A stretch of 6,699 bases of DNA from an uncultured Ruminococcus sp. GTDB lineage: Bacteria > Bacillota > Clostridia > Oscillospirales > Ruminococcaceae. The position numbers and the translations under genes were made by a program. Numbering within the stretch: the first letter of the stretch is position 1; every line of letters begins with the position of its first letter. Shown here piece after piece: positions 1 to 6,475 of the stretch. The notes under the pieces are model-generated. The model saw only the letters and a list, made by a program, of their open reading frames with translations, was not told where the DNA came from and did not search any database. Where the stretch lies: NCBI GenBank assembly GCA_902464115.1, contig CABQIF010000114.1:1-6699 (forward strand), read 5' to 3'.

Positions 1-14
1 AAAAGGATAACCAT

Positions 15-809
15 ATGATACAAGAAACAAATTTAAAACCATATACCATCTATCATCCTGAAAACCATCGGTTTCCGCTTGTGGTTTCTATTCCGCATAG
101 CGGAACACAATTGACAAAGGAGATGCAGAAAACACTTTTGCCCGGTATAGTCCTATCCAATATGGATTGGTATTTGCCGCAGCTCTATGCGTTTTTAGTG
201 GAATGGGGTGTAACCGTGTTGGTCAATCGAATGTCCCGATATGTGATTGACCCAAACCGTCCGCCATTTCAGAAAATTGGGGCTTCTTACACCACAAATT
301 GCATTTATGAAACGACAACCAGCGGAGAACCAATGTATGCAGCACCGTTGACAGAAGCTGTGCGTTTGGAGCGGAAACGCTGCTATTATGATGCCTATCA
401 TCAGACATTAAGGCGATTATTAACAGAAAAGAAACAGCGGTTTTCTAAAGTTTATTTTTTGGATTTGCACAGCTATGGTATGGATACGGGCAGCGATGCG
501 ATTATTGGGACACAATTCGGACAGACGTGTTCAGCAGCTTATTCTACAGCTTTGCGAACTTTGTTGGAGCAGGAAGGATTGCGAGTTGCAGAAAATCAGC
601 CCTTTGCAGGCGGCTACCTCACAAAACATTATGGAGCAGATACTCAAATAGAAGCAGCTCAGATAGAATTATGGTACACATATTATATCGACCATCGGAT
701 ATTCGGAAAAGAAGCTTTTCCGGAAATTTGTCCGGCTGTTTTTGCAGATGCACAGCAGCATTTGCAATCATTTTTCAAAAATTTATTAAAGGAGCAGATA
801 ACATGCTAG
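15..809 (+). CDS. N-formylglutamate amidohydrolase family protein
   Basis: This 264-residue protein resembles the N-formylglutamate amidohydrolase (FGase) family, cytoplasmic metal-dependent hydrolases that release formate from N-formyl-L-glutamate in one form of histidine degradation. Visible family hallmarks are SIPHSG at residues 25-30, the D-W-Y at 51-53, the NRMSRYVIDPNR block at 71-82, DLHSYG at 150-155 and GGYLTKHYG at 199-207. The length fits the family. The ATG at 15 is preceded by AAGGA at 3-7, so the start is supported although the promoter lies outside the window. No other histidine-utilisation (hut) gene is visible, so the true substrate could be another N-acylated or formylated amino acid. 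It overlaps the following acetyltransferase gene by 7 bases and is probably translationally coupled to it. Family assignment is firm; exact substrate is not. Confidence 0.85.
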   Translation: MIQETNLKPYTIYHPENHRFPLVVSIPHSGTQLTKEMQKTLLPGIVLSNMDWYLPQLYAFLVEWGVTVLVNRMSRYVIDPNRPPFQKIGASYTTNCIYETTTSGEPMYAAPLTEAVRLERKRCYYDAYHQTLRRLLTEKKQRFSKVYFLDLHSYGMDTGSDAIIGTQFGQTCSAAYSTALRTLLEQEGLRVAENQPFAGGYLTKHYGADTQIEAAQIELWYTYYIDHRIFGKEAFPEICPAVFADAQQHLQSFFKNLLKEQITC

Positions 810-1321
810 TGATACAGACAGAACGATTGGTTTTGCGACCATTGACAACAAATGACTTTTCCGCATTTCGACAGTTTGCAGCCGATGCAGAATTGACTCG
901 ATATATGCTGTTTTATCCGCAGGAAACAGAAGCAGAAACCAAAACCTTTCTTCAGCACGCAGAACAAGCTTGGACGGAACAACGTCCAGAAGCGTATGAA
1001 TTTGCCATTCTGCGAGAAGATACGCTAATTGGAACGATTACGGTAGAATATATGGGTGATACGCAAGGTATGCTGAGCTGGATTCTGCGAAAGGATGCAC
1101 AGGGCTACGGTTATGCAACAGAAGCAGCCCTTGCAATTGTGCAGTGGGTCAAGGAGCAGTTGCCCTATACAGAATTATTTGCCTGTTGCGATGCTCGTAA
1201 CCCTGCCTCTGCACGTGTGATGGAACGAATTGGTATGCATTGTATAGATGCCAATGGCAGCCGAACCTATCCGAAAACTGGAGAAGTTGCACCGGAATGG
1301 ATGTATCAGATGAACCTATAA
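803..1321 (+). CDS. GNAT family N-acetyltransferase (RimJ/RimL type)
   Basis: A 172-residue single-domain acetyltransferase of the Acetyltransf_3 (RimJ/RimL-like) branch of the GNAT superfamily, expected to transfer acetyl from acetyl-CoA to an amine. It opens with the typical ERLVLRPL strand (residues 7-14). The acetyl-CoA pyrophosphate-binding loop is Q-G-Y-G-Y-A at 100-105, followed by the helix TEAAL, and the motif-B segment R-N-P-A-S-A-R-V-M-E-R-I-G-M lies at 132-145. The ATG at 803 is preferred over an in-frame start at 527. It has AAAGGAG at 788-794, begins exactly where family homology begins, and overlaps the upstream stop (ATGCTAG, 803-809) as in a coupled operon. The substrate cannot be read from the sequence: it could be a ribosomal protein N-terminus, a small amine or an antibiotic. 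Confidence 0.88.
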   Translation: MLVIQTERLVLRPLTTNDFSAFRQFAADAELTRYMLFYPQETEAETKTFLQHAEQAWTEQRPEAYEFAILREDTLIGTITVEYMGDTQGMLSWILRKDAQGYGYATEAALAIVQWVKEQLPYTELFACCDARNPASARVMERIGMHCIDANGSRTYPKTGEVAPEWMYQMNL

Positions 1322-1346
1322 GCGAAAAATAACAGAATTTTTCCAG

Positions 1347-1383
1347 AAAAGCCCCCATTCTTTTTGAGAACGGGGGCTTTTTT
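1347..1383 (+). terminator. Rho-independent terminator after the GNAT gene
   Basis: GCCCCC at 1351-1356 pairs with GGGGGC at 1372-1377. AAAA at 1347-1350 pairs with TTTT at 1378-1381. An inner TTCT/AGAA extension closes a short loop after one A-C mismatch. A run of six T follows the GC stem (1378-1383). It sits 25 bases after the GNAT stop codon and separates this operon from the sulfate operon. The A-run on the other arm means it could also work on the minus strand. Confidence 0.93.
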
Positions 1384-1518
1384 ACATCTATAAATTACAA
1401 ATTATGGTATAAAATTTCCGAAGTCGGATGAAAGGAACGGTTTTTTTGTGCAATTTTGCCATGAAGCCTAGTAAATCCATAGGAATTATAATAGTTTGGG
1501 AGAAAACCGGAAAAAGGA
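1384..1518. other. Non-coding upstream region of the sulfate operon
   Basis: AT-rich stretch with no supported gene. It holds a short palindrome TCCGA-AG-TCGGA at 1417-1428, just after a TGGTATAAA (1405-1413) that resembles an extended -10 box but has no good -35. It also holds a T-run (1441-1447) without a stem, a second TATAAT (1487-1492) with no -35 at proper spacing, and the first copy of the ATAGGAATTA repeat (1479-1488). It probably serves as regulatory DNA for the promoter at 1519; no protein site can be named with confidence. Confidence 0.5.
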
Positions 1519-1584
1519 TTGACAAATCCAGAAAAGGGGTGTATAATAGCGAATATACAAAACACATCGGAATGATAGGAATTA
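1479..1584. repeat. Direct repeat ATAGGAATTA on both sides of the sulfate promoter
   Basis: The 10-mer ATAGGAATTA occurs at 1479-1488 and again at 1575-1584, 96 bp apart start to start. One copy lies about 30 bp upstream of the -35 box and one about 20 bp after the expected transcription start. The downstream copy has an additional GGAAT at 1569-1573. Paired sites placed this way are a common layout for a repressor or a looping regulator. An Rrf2-family regulator is encoded at the end of the same gene cluster, but the link is an inference. Confidence 0.45.
1519..1547 (+). promoter_or_regulatory. Consensus sigma-A (sigma-70) promoter of the sulfate operon
   Basis: TTGACA at 1519-1524 and TATAAT at 1542-1547 are both perfect matches and are separated by the optimal 17 bp. 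Transcription should begin near 1553-1555, giving a leader of about 153 bases before the sulfate-binding protein gene. No other promoter of comparable quality is visible before 5521, so this one probably drives the whole sulfate cluster. Confidence 0.9.
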
Positions 1585-1592
1585 ACGATGTG
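1563..1592 (+). promoter_or_regulatory. Leader hairpin near the transcript 5' end
   Basis: CACATCG at 1563-1569 pairs perfectly with CGATGTG at 1586-1592 around a 16-base loop, which contains the second ATAGGAATTA repeat. The stem ends two bases before the leader ORF's Shine-Dalgarno sequence (AAGGAGG, 1594-1600). Its 3' arm overlaps a competing small stem (TGCAA 1591-1595 with TTGCA 1602-1606) that would place that ribosome binding site in a loop. It may stabilise the 5' end or tune leader translation. Confidence 0.55.
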
Positions 1593-1610
1593 CAAGGAGG
1601 TTTGCAGAAT

Positions 1611-1658
1611 ATGCAAGGTTTATGGTTTGGCGTAGCCGGAGAGGTGGCACGATGTTGA
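1611..1658 (+). CDS. Putative 15-codon leader peptide ending in Cys
   Basis: A short ORF, M-Q-G-L-W-F-G-V-A-G-E-V-A-R-C, lies between the promoter and the sulfate-binding protein gene. Its ribosome binding site AAGGAGG (1594-1600) is perfect and ends 10 bases before the ATG, better than that of the main gene. The only cysteine codon, TGT at 1653-1655, is the last sense codon, directly before TGA at 1656-1658. That stop codon is the first part of a stem that covers the downstream gene's ribosome binding site. A ribosome pausing at the Cys codon for lack of charged tRNA-Cys would mask 1656-1664 and leave the downstream site free. Leader peptides with Cys codons upstream of sulfur genes are known in actinobacteria. 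I recognise no homologue of this one, and a single Cys codon is fewer than in classic attenuators. Translation is well supported; the sensing role is inferred. Confidence 0.6.
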   Translation: MQGLWFGVAGEVARC

Positions 1659-1701
1659 CCCTCTGATGCGAACGAAAAAACAGAAAAAAGAAAGAGGGTT
1701 A
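1656..1701 (+). promoter_or_regulatory. Stem that sequesters the sbp ribosome binding site
   Basis: Positions 1656-1664 pair with 1693-1701 in nine contiguous pairs, one of them G-U, around a 28-base A-rich loop. The 3' arm contains AGAGGG (1693-1698), the Shine-Dalgarno sequence of the gene starting at 1708. The 5' arm includes the leader stop codon. AGAGG at 1640-1644, with G1646 across a bulged T, can instead pair with 1659-1664, so two mutually exclusive folds exist. TTATTTTCT follows the stem (1699-1707), so weak transcription termination is also conceivable. The long loop argues rather for control of translation. Confidence 0.55.
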
Positions 1702-1707
1702 TTTTCT

Positions 1708-2733
1708 ATGAAACATACAACCATTACAAAGGTGATCGGCATTTCCTTATCCGCTGCGTTATTGGCATCGGTGGCAACCGGCTGCGGCTCTGCAAGCAGT
1801 GGGGACACGGTACAAATTACAAATGTATCGTATGACCCAACCAGAGAGTTATATTCCGCCTACAATGAACTCTTTGCAAAGCATTGGAAAGAAAAAACTG
1901 GGCAGGATGTGGAAGTCACACAGTCCCACGGCGGTTCTGGAAAACAGGCATTGGAAGTTGCCAACGGTTTAGAGGCAGATGTTGTAACCCTGGCACTGGA
2001 ATATGATGTGGATGCAATTCAGGATGCCGGATTGATTGATGATGGATGGATCTCTGAATTTGATGATGACAGTGCACCATATACATCCACGATTGTTTTT
2101 CTGGTACGAAAGGGCAATCCGAAAAACATTCAGGATTGGGATGACTTAGTAAAGGATGGCGTTGGTGTCATTACGCCGAATCCAAAGACTTCCGGCGGTG
2201 CAAGATGGAATTACTTAGCCGCTTGGGCATATGCAACACAGGAATATGGCGATGATGAAGCAAAAACAGAAGATTATATGAAAAAGCTTTATCAGAATGT
2301 GTTGGTTTTGGATTCCGGTGCAAGAGGTGCTACGACAACCTTTGTAGAAAATGGACAGGGTGATGTCCTGCTGGCATGGGAAAATGAAGCGTATCTTTCC
2401 ATCAAGGATGCACCAGATGATTATGAGATTGTCACACCGAGTATTAGCATTTTGGCACAGCCTTCCGTTGCTGTAGTAGATGATGTTGTTGACCGGAAAG
2501 GAACAAGAGAAGTTGCAACGGAGTATCTTTCTTACCTCTATTCCGATGAGGCACAGAGAATTGCAGGCGACAATTATTATCGTCCTTCCAATCCGGACAT
2601 CTTGAAAGAATATGCAGATGTATTTGATTTGAACGTCAACCTGGTTACCATTCAGGACTTTGGCGGTTGGGATGCAGCACAGAAAACTCATTTCGCCGAT
2701 GGCGGTATTTTTGATAAAATTTATGAGAAATAA
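1708..2733 (+). CDS. sbp: Sulfate-binding lipoprotein of the sulfate ABC transporter
   Basis: A 341-residue extracellular sulfate-binding protein that delivers sulfate to the CysTW permease. An N-terminal signal segment (residues 1-25) ends in A-T-G-C with Cys26 as the probable lipidation site, expected for a Gram-positive binding protein. The mature part is very like enterobacterial Sbp: SYDPTRELY at 41-49, SHGGSGKQ at 73-80, ADVVTLALEYDVDAI at 90-104, SAPYTSTIVFLVRKGNP at 122-138, SGGARWNYLAAW at 162-173, LDSGARG at 201-207, NYYRP at 289-293 and FGGW at 318-321. The ATG at 1708 is chosen over an in-frame ATG at 1666 because AGAGGG (1693-1698) lies 9 bases upstream and the signal peptide starts there. 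It is the first structural gene of the operon. Thiosulfate may also be bound, but the sequence favours sulfate. Confidence 0.95.
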   Translation: MKHTTITKVIGISLSAALLASVATGCGSASSGDTVQITNVSYDPTRELYSAYNELFAKHWKEKTGQDVEVTQSHGGSGKQALEVANGLEADVVTLALEYDVDAIQDAGLIDDGWISEFDDDSAPYTSTIVFLVRKGNPKNIQDWDDLVKDGVGVITPNPKTSGGARWNYLAAWAYATQEYGDDEAKTEDYMKKLYQNVLVLDSGARGATTTFVENGQGDVLLAWENEAYLSIKDAPDDYEIVTPSISILAQPSVAVVDDVVDRKGTREVATEYLSYLYSDEAQRIAGDNYYRPSNPDILKEYADVFDLNVNLVTIQDFGGWDAAQKTHFADGGIFDKIYEK

Positions 2734-2749
2734 AAAGTAGGGAGTCGTT

Positions 2750-3583
2750 ATGAAACAAAAGAGCAAAAGAGTGATTCCGGGATTCGGGATTTCCATGGGC
2801 GTTACGCTCACAATTTTAAGTATTGTGGTACTGATTCCGCTGGCATCGCTTGTCGTTTACACGGCACAGCTCAGTCCGTCAGAAATTATAGAAACCCTGA
2901 CCCGTCCGAGAGTGCTGGCAAGCTTTCGTGTTAGTCTGCTGACTGCGTTCATTGCCTCTGCGATCAATGCAGTGATGGGTGTGATTTTAGCATGGGTGCT
3001 GGTGCGATACAAATTTCCACTGAAACGCATTTTGGATGGTATGATTGAGCTGCCTTTTGCATTACCTACCGCTGTTGCCGGCATTGCATTGACTTCTTTG
3101 ACGGCTGACACGGGCTTGATTGGTAAGTTCTTTGCAAGATTTGGCATTCACATTGCCTATACAAGAATCGGTATTATGGTTGCGTTGGTTTTCATCGGAA
3201 TTCCGTTTGTTGTCCGAACGGTACAGCCAGTATTGGAAAAGTTAGACCCGTCTTATGAAGAAGCAGCTGGCGTTTTGGGAGCAAGTCGAACAAAGATTTT
3301 CTGGAGCGTGGTATTTCCGGAAATTCGTCCGGCAGTCATTACCGGTTTTGGTTTGGCGTTCGGCAGATGCCTTGGAGAATACGGCAGCGTCGTATTTATC
3401 GCCGGCAATCAGCCGTTTCAAACAGAGATTACGCCATTGATTATCATGTCAGAGTTGCAAGAATATGACTATGCAAGTGCAACCGCAATTGCATTGGTAA
3501 TGTTAATTGTTGCATTCTTGATTCTGTTCCTGAGCAACTGGGTGCAGGCAAGAAGCAGTAAAAAGCTGAAAGGAGGTTCTTAA
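2750..3583 (+). CDS. cysT: Sulfate ABC transporter permease CysT (CysU)
   Basis: A 277-residue integral membrane subunit that forms the sulfate channel as a heterodimer with CysW. About six hydrophobic segments are visible, roughly at residues 14-40, 61-85, 97-118, 139-160, 196-218 and 243-264. The cytoplasmic EAA loop that docks to the ATPase is at 170-194, with E-E-A-A-G-V-L-G-A-S at 170-179. The family's G-E-Y-G-S-V-V-F-I-A-G-N stretch is at 209-220. The start has an AGGGAG site at 2739-2744, and the gene begins 16 bases after sbp. Length is typical. The order sbp, cysT, cysW, cysA is the usual one for this transporter. Confidence 0.95.
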   Translation: MKQKSKRVIPGFGISMGVTLTILSIVVLIPLASLVVYTAQLSPSEIIETLTRPRVLASFRVSLLTAFIASAINAVMGVILAWVLVRYKFPLKRILDGMIELPFALPTAVAGIALTSLTADTGLIGKFFARFGIHIAYTRIGIMVALVFIGIPFVVRTVQPVLEKLDPSYEEAAGVLGASRTKIFWSVVFPEIRPAVITGFGLAFGRCLGEYGSVVFIAGNQPFQTEITPLIIMSELQEYDYASATAIALVMLIVAFLILFLSNWVQARSSKKLKGGS

Positions 3584-3585
3584 TC

Positions 3586-4407
3586 ATGCATGAAGAAACA
3601 GTTGGTTCAAAAGTAGTAAAATGGTTGCTGATTGGCATTAGTGCATTGTTTCTGATTGTCATGTTGCTGCTGCCGCTGATTACCGTCATTTCAGAAGCAT
3701 TGCGGAGCGGCTGGGAAACCTACCTGAAAGCCGTTACAGACCGCTACACAATCAAGGCGATTTTCTTAACGCTGGAAGCAACAATTTGTGCGGTGCTGAT
3801 CAATACGATTTTCGGCGTATTTGCTGCATGGGCGGTTACAAAGTTCCATTTTAAAGGAAAGAAACTGCTGACGACTTTAATTGATGTACCAGTTACCATT
3901 TCTCCAGTCATTGCCGGTTTGATTTTTGTTTTGACATTCGGCAGACAGAGTTTCCTGTATCCGTACTTGCAGCAACTTGGTATTCAAGTAGTCTTTGCTG
4001 TTCCAGGAATTGTACTGGCAACAATTTTTGTTACATTCCCGTTCATCTCCAGAGAATTGATTCCGGTTTTGGAATCACAGGGAACGGATGAAGAAGCAGC
4101 AGCGGCTCTGATGGGAGCAAAGGGCTTGACGATTTTCCGTCGAGTTACATTCCCGCATATCAAATGGGCATTTCTTTATGGCGTTGTTCTTTGTGCAGCA
4201 AGAGCAATGGGGGAATTCGGAGCGGTTTCCGTTTTGTCCGGACACCTCAGAGGAAAGACAAACACCTTACCATTGCACGTAGAAATTTTGTTCAATGAAT
4301 TTCAGTATGTACCGGCGTTTGCAGTTTCTTCGATTTTGGTATTGATGGCAATTATAATTTTGATTATCCGAAGCGTGATTGAATACAGAGGAAAGAAGGT
4401 ATCGTAA
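3586..4407 (+). CDS. cysW: Sulfate ABC transporter permease CysW
   Basis: A 273-residue second membrane subunit, paralogous to CysT. It has about six membrane segments (roughly residues 12-37, 57-84, 95-118, 133-155, 195-217 and 242-264). Its EAA loop at 169-193 (E-E-A-A-A-A-L-M-G-A) should contact the CysA ATPase. The CysW-type stretch A-M-G-E-F-G-A-V-S-V-L-S-G at 207-219 distinguishes it from CysT, as does the downstream T-N-T-L-P-L-H-V-E. The ATG at 3586 lies 2 bases after the cysT stop codon and has AAAGGAGG (3569-3576) inside the end of cysT, so translation of the two is coupled. No oddity is seen. Confidence 0.95.
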   Translation: MHEETVGSKVVKWLLIGISALFLIVMLLLPLITVISEALRSGWETYLKAVTDRYTIKAIFLTLEATICAVLINTIFGVFAAWAVTKFHFKGKKLLTTLIDVPVTISPVIAGLIFVLTFGRQSFLYPYLQQLGIQVVFAVPGIVLATIFVTFPFISRELIPVLESQGTDEEAAAALMGAKGLTIFRRVTFPHIKWAFLYGVVLCAARAMGEFGAVSVLSGHLRGKTNTLPLHVEILFNEFQYVPAFAVSSILVLMAIIILIIRSVIEYRGKKVS

Positions 4408-4408
4408 T

Positions 4409-5467
4409 ATGTATGTGGAATTAAAAGATATTAACAAGCATTTTAACAATTACAAAGCCTCTGATCATGTCAGCTTTGGAATTGAAAAAGGAAAACTAAT
4501 TGGTTTACTGGGGCCAAGCGGCAGCGGAAAAACCACCATCCTGCGAATGATTGCCGGATTGGAACAGCCGGATAGCGGCGAAATTATCATTGATGGTAAA
4601 GTGGTCAATGATGTTCCGGCAAGTAAGCGAGGCATTGGATTTGTTTTTCAGAACTATGCGTTGTTCCGTTATATGACGGTTTATGATAACATCGCTTTTG
4701 GTTTGAAAGTCCAGAAAGTCGATAAAAAGACAATTGATAAGCGGGTCAAAGAACTGATTGAACTGATTGGATTAAAGGGACTGGATAAACGGTATCCCAG
4801 TCAGTTATCCGGTGGACAGCGGCAGAGAGTTGCATTTGCTCGTGCGTTAGCACCAAATCCACAGTTGCTGTTATTGGATGAACCGTTTGCAGCGATTGAC
4901 GCAAAGGTACGGCAGGAGCTGAGAAGCTGGCTCAAGGAGATGATTGAACAGTTGGGTGTAACAAGTATCTTTGTCACACACGACCAAGATGAAGCCATTG
5001 AAGTGGCAGATGAAATCATCATCACCAACAAGGGCAGAATCGAACAGATGGGAACGCCATTGGATGTTTATCAAAAACCGCAGACAGCGTTTACCGCTTC
5101 CTTTTTTGGGCAGACTTCTATTATCGAAGATTATCAGGCATTCCACACCTTCGAAAAAATCGAAGGAGCAGAAAAGGCAATTGTACGTCCAGAATTCGTA
5201 AAGATTACAAAGAAAAACGAAGTGCAGAAATATCGGAGTTCTGCTTCCAAGGGCGTTGTGGAACATGTTTCATTCCGTGGCGATAAGATGGAATTGCGAG
5301 TGCGAGTGAATGACACCGTTCTGCTGGCAAAGCGTGATTTGGAAGAGAATCGCATTTTTGTTGGCGAAACCGTGGATGTGTTCTTATATCGGATTTTTGT
5401 AACGGTTGGGGATAAAGCGTATTTGCTGGAGAACCAGTCGTTGCAGGAAAACTCCGTTGTTATTTAA
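4409..5467 (+). CDS. cysA: Sulfate ABC transporter ATP-binding protein CysA
   Basis: A 352-residue ATPase that powers sulfate import through CysTW. Walker A GPSGSGKTT is at residues 35-43, the Q-loop glutamine at 81, the signature LSGGQRQR at 133-140, Walker B LLLLDEP at 153-159 and the H-loop histidine at 191. The D-loop reads A-A-I-D (161-164), where most relatives have Leu instead of Ile, a mild change. A C-terminal TOBE-like beta domain covers about 285-338 (G-V-V-E-H-V-S-F-R-G-D onward), as in CysA and other CUT/sulfate-type ATPases. ATG 4409 is preferred over an in-frame 4379, which lies inside cysW. It begins with the canonical ABC strand, has AGAAGGT (4394-4400) before it, and starts one base after the cysW stop codon. 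Confidence 0.95.
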   Translation: MYVELKDINKHFNNYKASDHVSFGIEKGKLIGLLGPSGSGKTTILRMIAGLEQPDSGEIIIDGKVVNDVPASKRGIGFVFQNYALFRYMTVYDNIAFGLKVQKVDKKTIDKRVKELIELIGLKGLDKRYPSQLSGGQRQRVAFARALAPNPQLLLLDEPFAAIDAKVRQELRSWLKEMIEQLGVTSIFVTHDQDEAIEVADEIIITNKGRIEQMGTPLDVYQKPQTAFTASFFGQTSIIEDYQAFHTFEKIEGAEKAIVRPEFVKITKKNEVQKYRSSASKGVVEHVSFRGDKMELRVRVNDTVLLAKRDLEENRIFVGETVDVFLYRIFVTVGDKAYLLENQSLQENSVVI

Positions 5468-5520
5468 TCATTGTAAAAAATATTTGGCAAACAGTCAAAA
5501 TCTTGATGGAGGGTATTATC

Positions 5521-6453
5521 ATGGCAAACATTTATAAGGGTACAATTGAACTGATTGGAAACACACCGCTGGTGGAAGCGGTCAATCTGGAACAGGCACA
5601 TGATTTGCAGGCAACCCTGCTGATCAAGCTGGAATATCTGAACCCAGCCGGCAGCGTAAAAGACCGGATTGCAAAATCCATGCTGGAAGATGCAGAACAG
5701 AGCGGAAAGCTGCATACTGGTTCTGTAATCATTGAACCGACCTCCGGAAATACCGGAATTGGTCTGGCTGCCATTGCAGCAGCAAAGGGCTATCGGGTGA
5801 TTTTGACAATGCCGGAAACCATGAGCGTGGAACGGAGAAACATCCTGAAAGCATATGGTGCAGAAATTGTTCTGACAGAAGGTGCAAAGGGCATGAAGGG
5901 TGCAATTGCCAAGGCAAAGGAACTTGCAGAAGAAATTCCAAACAGTTTCATTCCGGGACAGTTTGAAAACCCAGCAAACCCAGAAGCACACCGCAAGACA
6001 ACAGGACCGGAAATCTGGAGAGATACCGATGGTAAGGTGGATTATTTCGTAGCTGGTGTTGGTACAGGCGGTACAATTACCGGCGTTGGAGAATATCTGA
6101 AGGCACAGAATTCGAATGTAAAGATCGTTGCTGTAGAACCGGAAACCTCTGCTGTTCTCTCCGGAGAAAAGCCGGGGCCGCATAAGATTCAGGGCATTGG
6201 AGCAGGATTCGTTCCAAAGACATTGAACACTGGCGTTTATGATGAAATCATTAAGATTCAGAATGATGATGCATTTACAACCGCCAAGGAACTGGCAAAA
6301 CATGAAGGAATTTTGGTTGGCATTTCTTCTGGTGCTGCATTACAGGCAGCATTGGAACTGGCAAAGCGTCCAGAAAATAAGGGCAAGACCATCGTGGCAC
6401 TGTTGCCGGATAGTGGTGACCGTTACTATTCTACCACTTTGTTTTCTGAATAA
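5521..6453 (+). CDS. cysK: Cysteine synthase A (O-acetylserine sulfhydrylase)
   Basis: A 310-residue PLP enzyme that makes L-cysteine from O-acetyl-L-serine and sulfide in the cytoplasm. The PLP lysine is K47 in NPAGSVKDR (41-49). The substrate-binding loop TSGNTG is at 74-79, the phosphate-binding GTGGTITG at 181-188, the GIGAGF loop at 225-230, GISSGAA at 267-273 and PDSGDRY near the C-terminus. Length and motif order are those of CysK rather than of cystathionine beta-synthase or CysM. The ATG at 5521 with GGAGGG (5508-5513) seven bases upstream is chosen over an in-frame ATG at 5503 that precedes this site. The 53-base gap after cysA shows no terminator and no good promoter, so it is probably cotranscribed with the transporter. 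In several bacteria CysK also has a regulatory role by binding CysE or CymR. Confidence 0.96.
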   Translation: MANIYKGTIELIGNTPLVEAVNLEQAHDLQATLLIKLEYLNPAGSVKDRIAKSMLEDAEQSGKLHTGSVIIEPTSGNTGIGLAAIAAAKGYRVILTMPETMSVERRNILKAYGAEIVLTEGAKGMKGAIAKAKELAEEIPNSFIPGQFENPANPEAHRKTTGPEIWRDTDGKVDYFVAGVGTGGTITGVGEYLKAQNSNVKIVAVEPETSAVLSGEKPGPHKIQGIGAGFVPKTLNTGVYDEIIKIQNDDAFTTAKELAKHEGILVGISSGAALQAALELAKRPENKGKTIVALLPDSGDRYYSTTLFSE

Positions 6454-6475
6454 GTCATTGATATTCTATCGTCAG

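Noticed and set aside
1638..1647. GGAGAGGTGG, which recalls the start of a SAM-I riboswitch
   Set aside because: The remaining conserved S-box core segments and the junction stems are absent, and a translated ORF explains this stretch better.
1643..1650. GGTGGCAC, which resembles the T-box antiterminator motif
   Set aside because: Only about 90 leader bases precede it, too few for a T-box stem I. The rest of the T-box motif does not match and no canonical terminator follows. The UGGC would not match the acceptor end of a typical tRNA-Cys, which would need UGGA.
1428..1658. 76-codon ORF in frame with the leader peptide
   Set aside because: It has no ribosome binding site and runs straight through the consensus promoter. 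Only its last 15 codons, with their own Shine-Dalgarno sequence, are likely to be translated.
1666..1707. Earlier in-frame ATG for sbp, adding 14 mostly basic residues
   Set aside because: There is no ribosome binding site before 1666, whereas 1708 has one at good spacing and starts a normal signal peptide. The segment also forms the loop and arm of the proposed stem.
2215..2811. Minus-strand ORF of 198 codons opposite sbp and the start of cysT
   Set aside because: Low-complexity Ile/Cys/Phe-rich translation, no family motif, and it is antisense to well-identified genes.
5468..5520. Possible separate promoter for cysK
   Set aside because: TTGTAA and TTGGCA occur, but no -10-like hexamer lies at 16-18 bp. 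With no terminator before it, read-through from cysA is the simpler view.
5464..6303. Long minus-strand ORF of 279 codons opposite cysK
   Set aside because: It is Cys- and Asn-rich with no recognisable domain and lies wholly opposite a certain gene, so it is a shadow of cysK codon usage.
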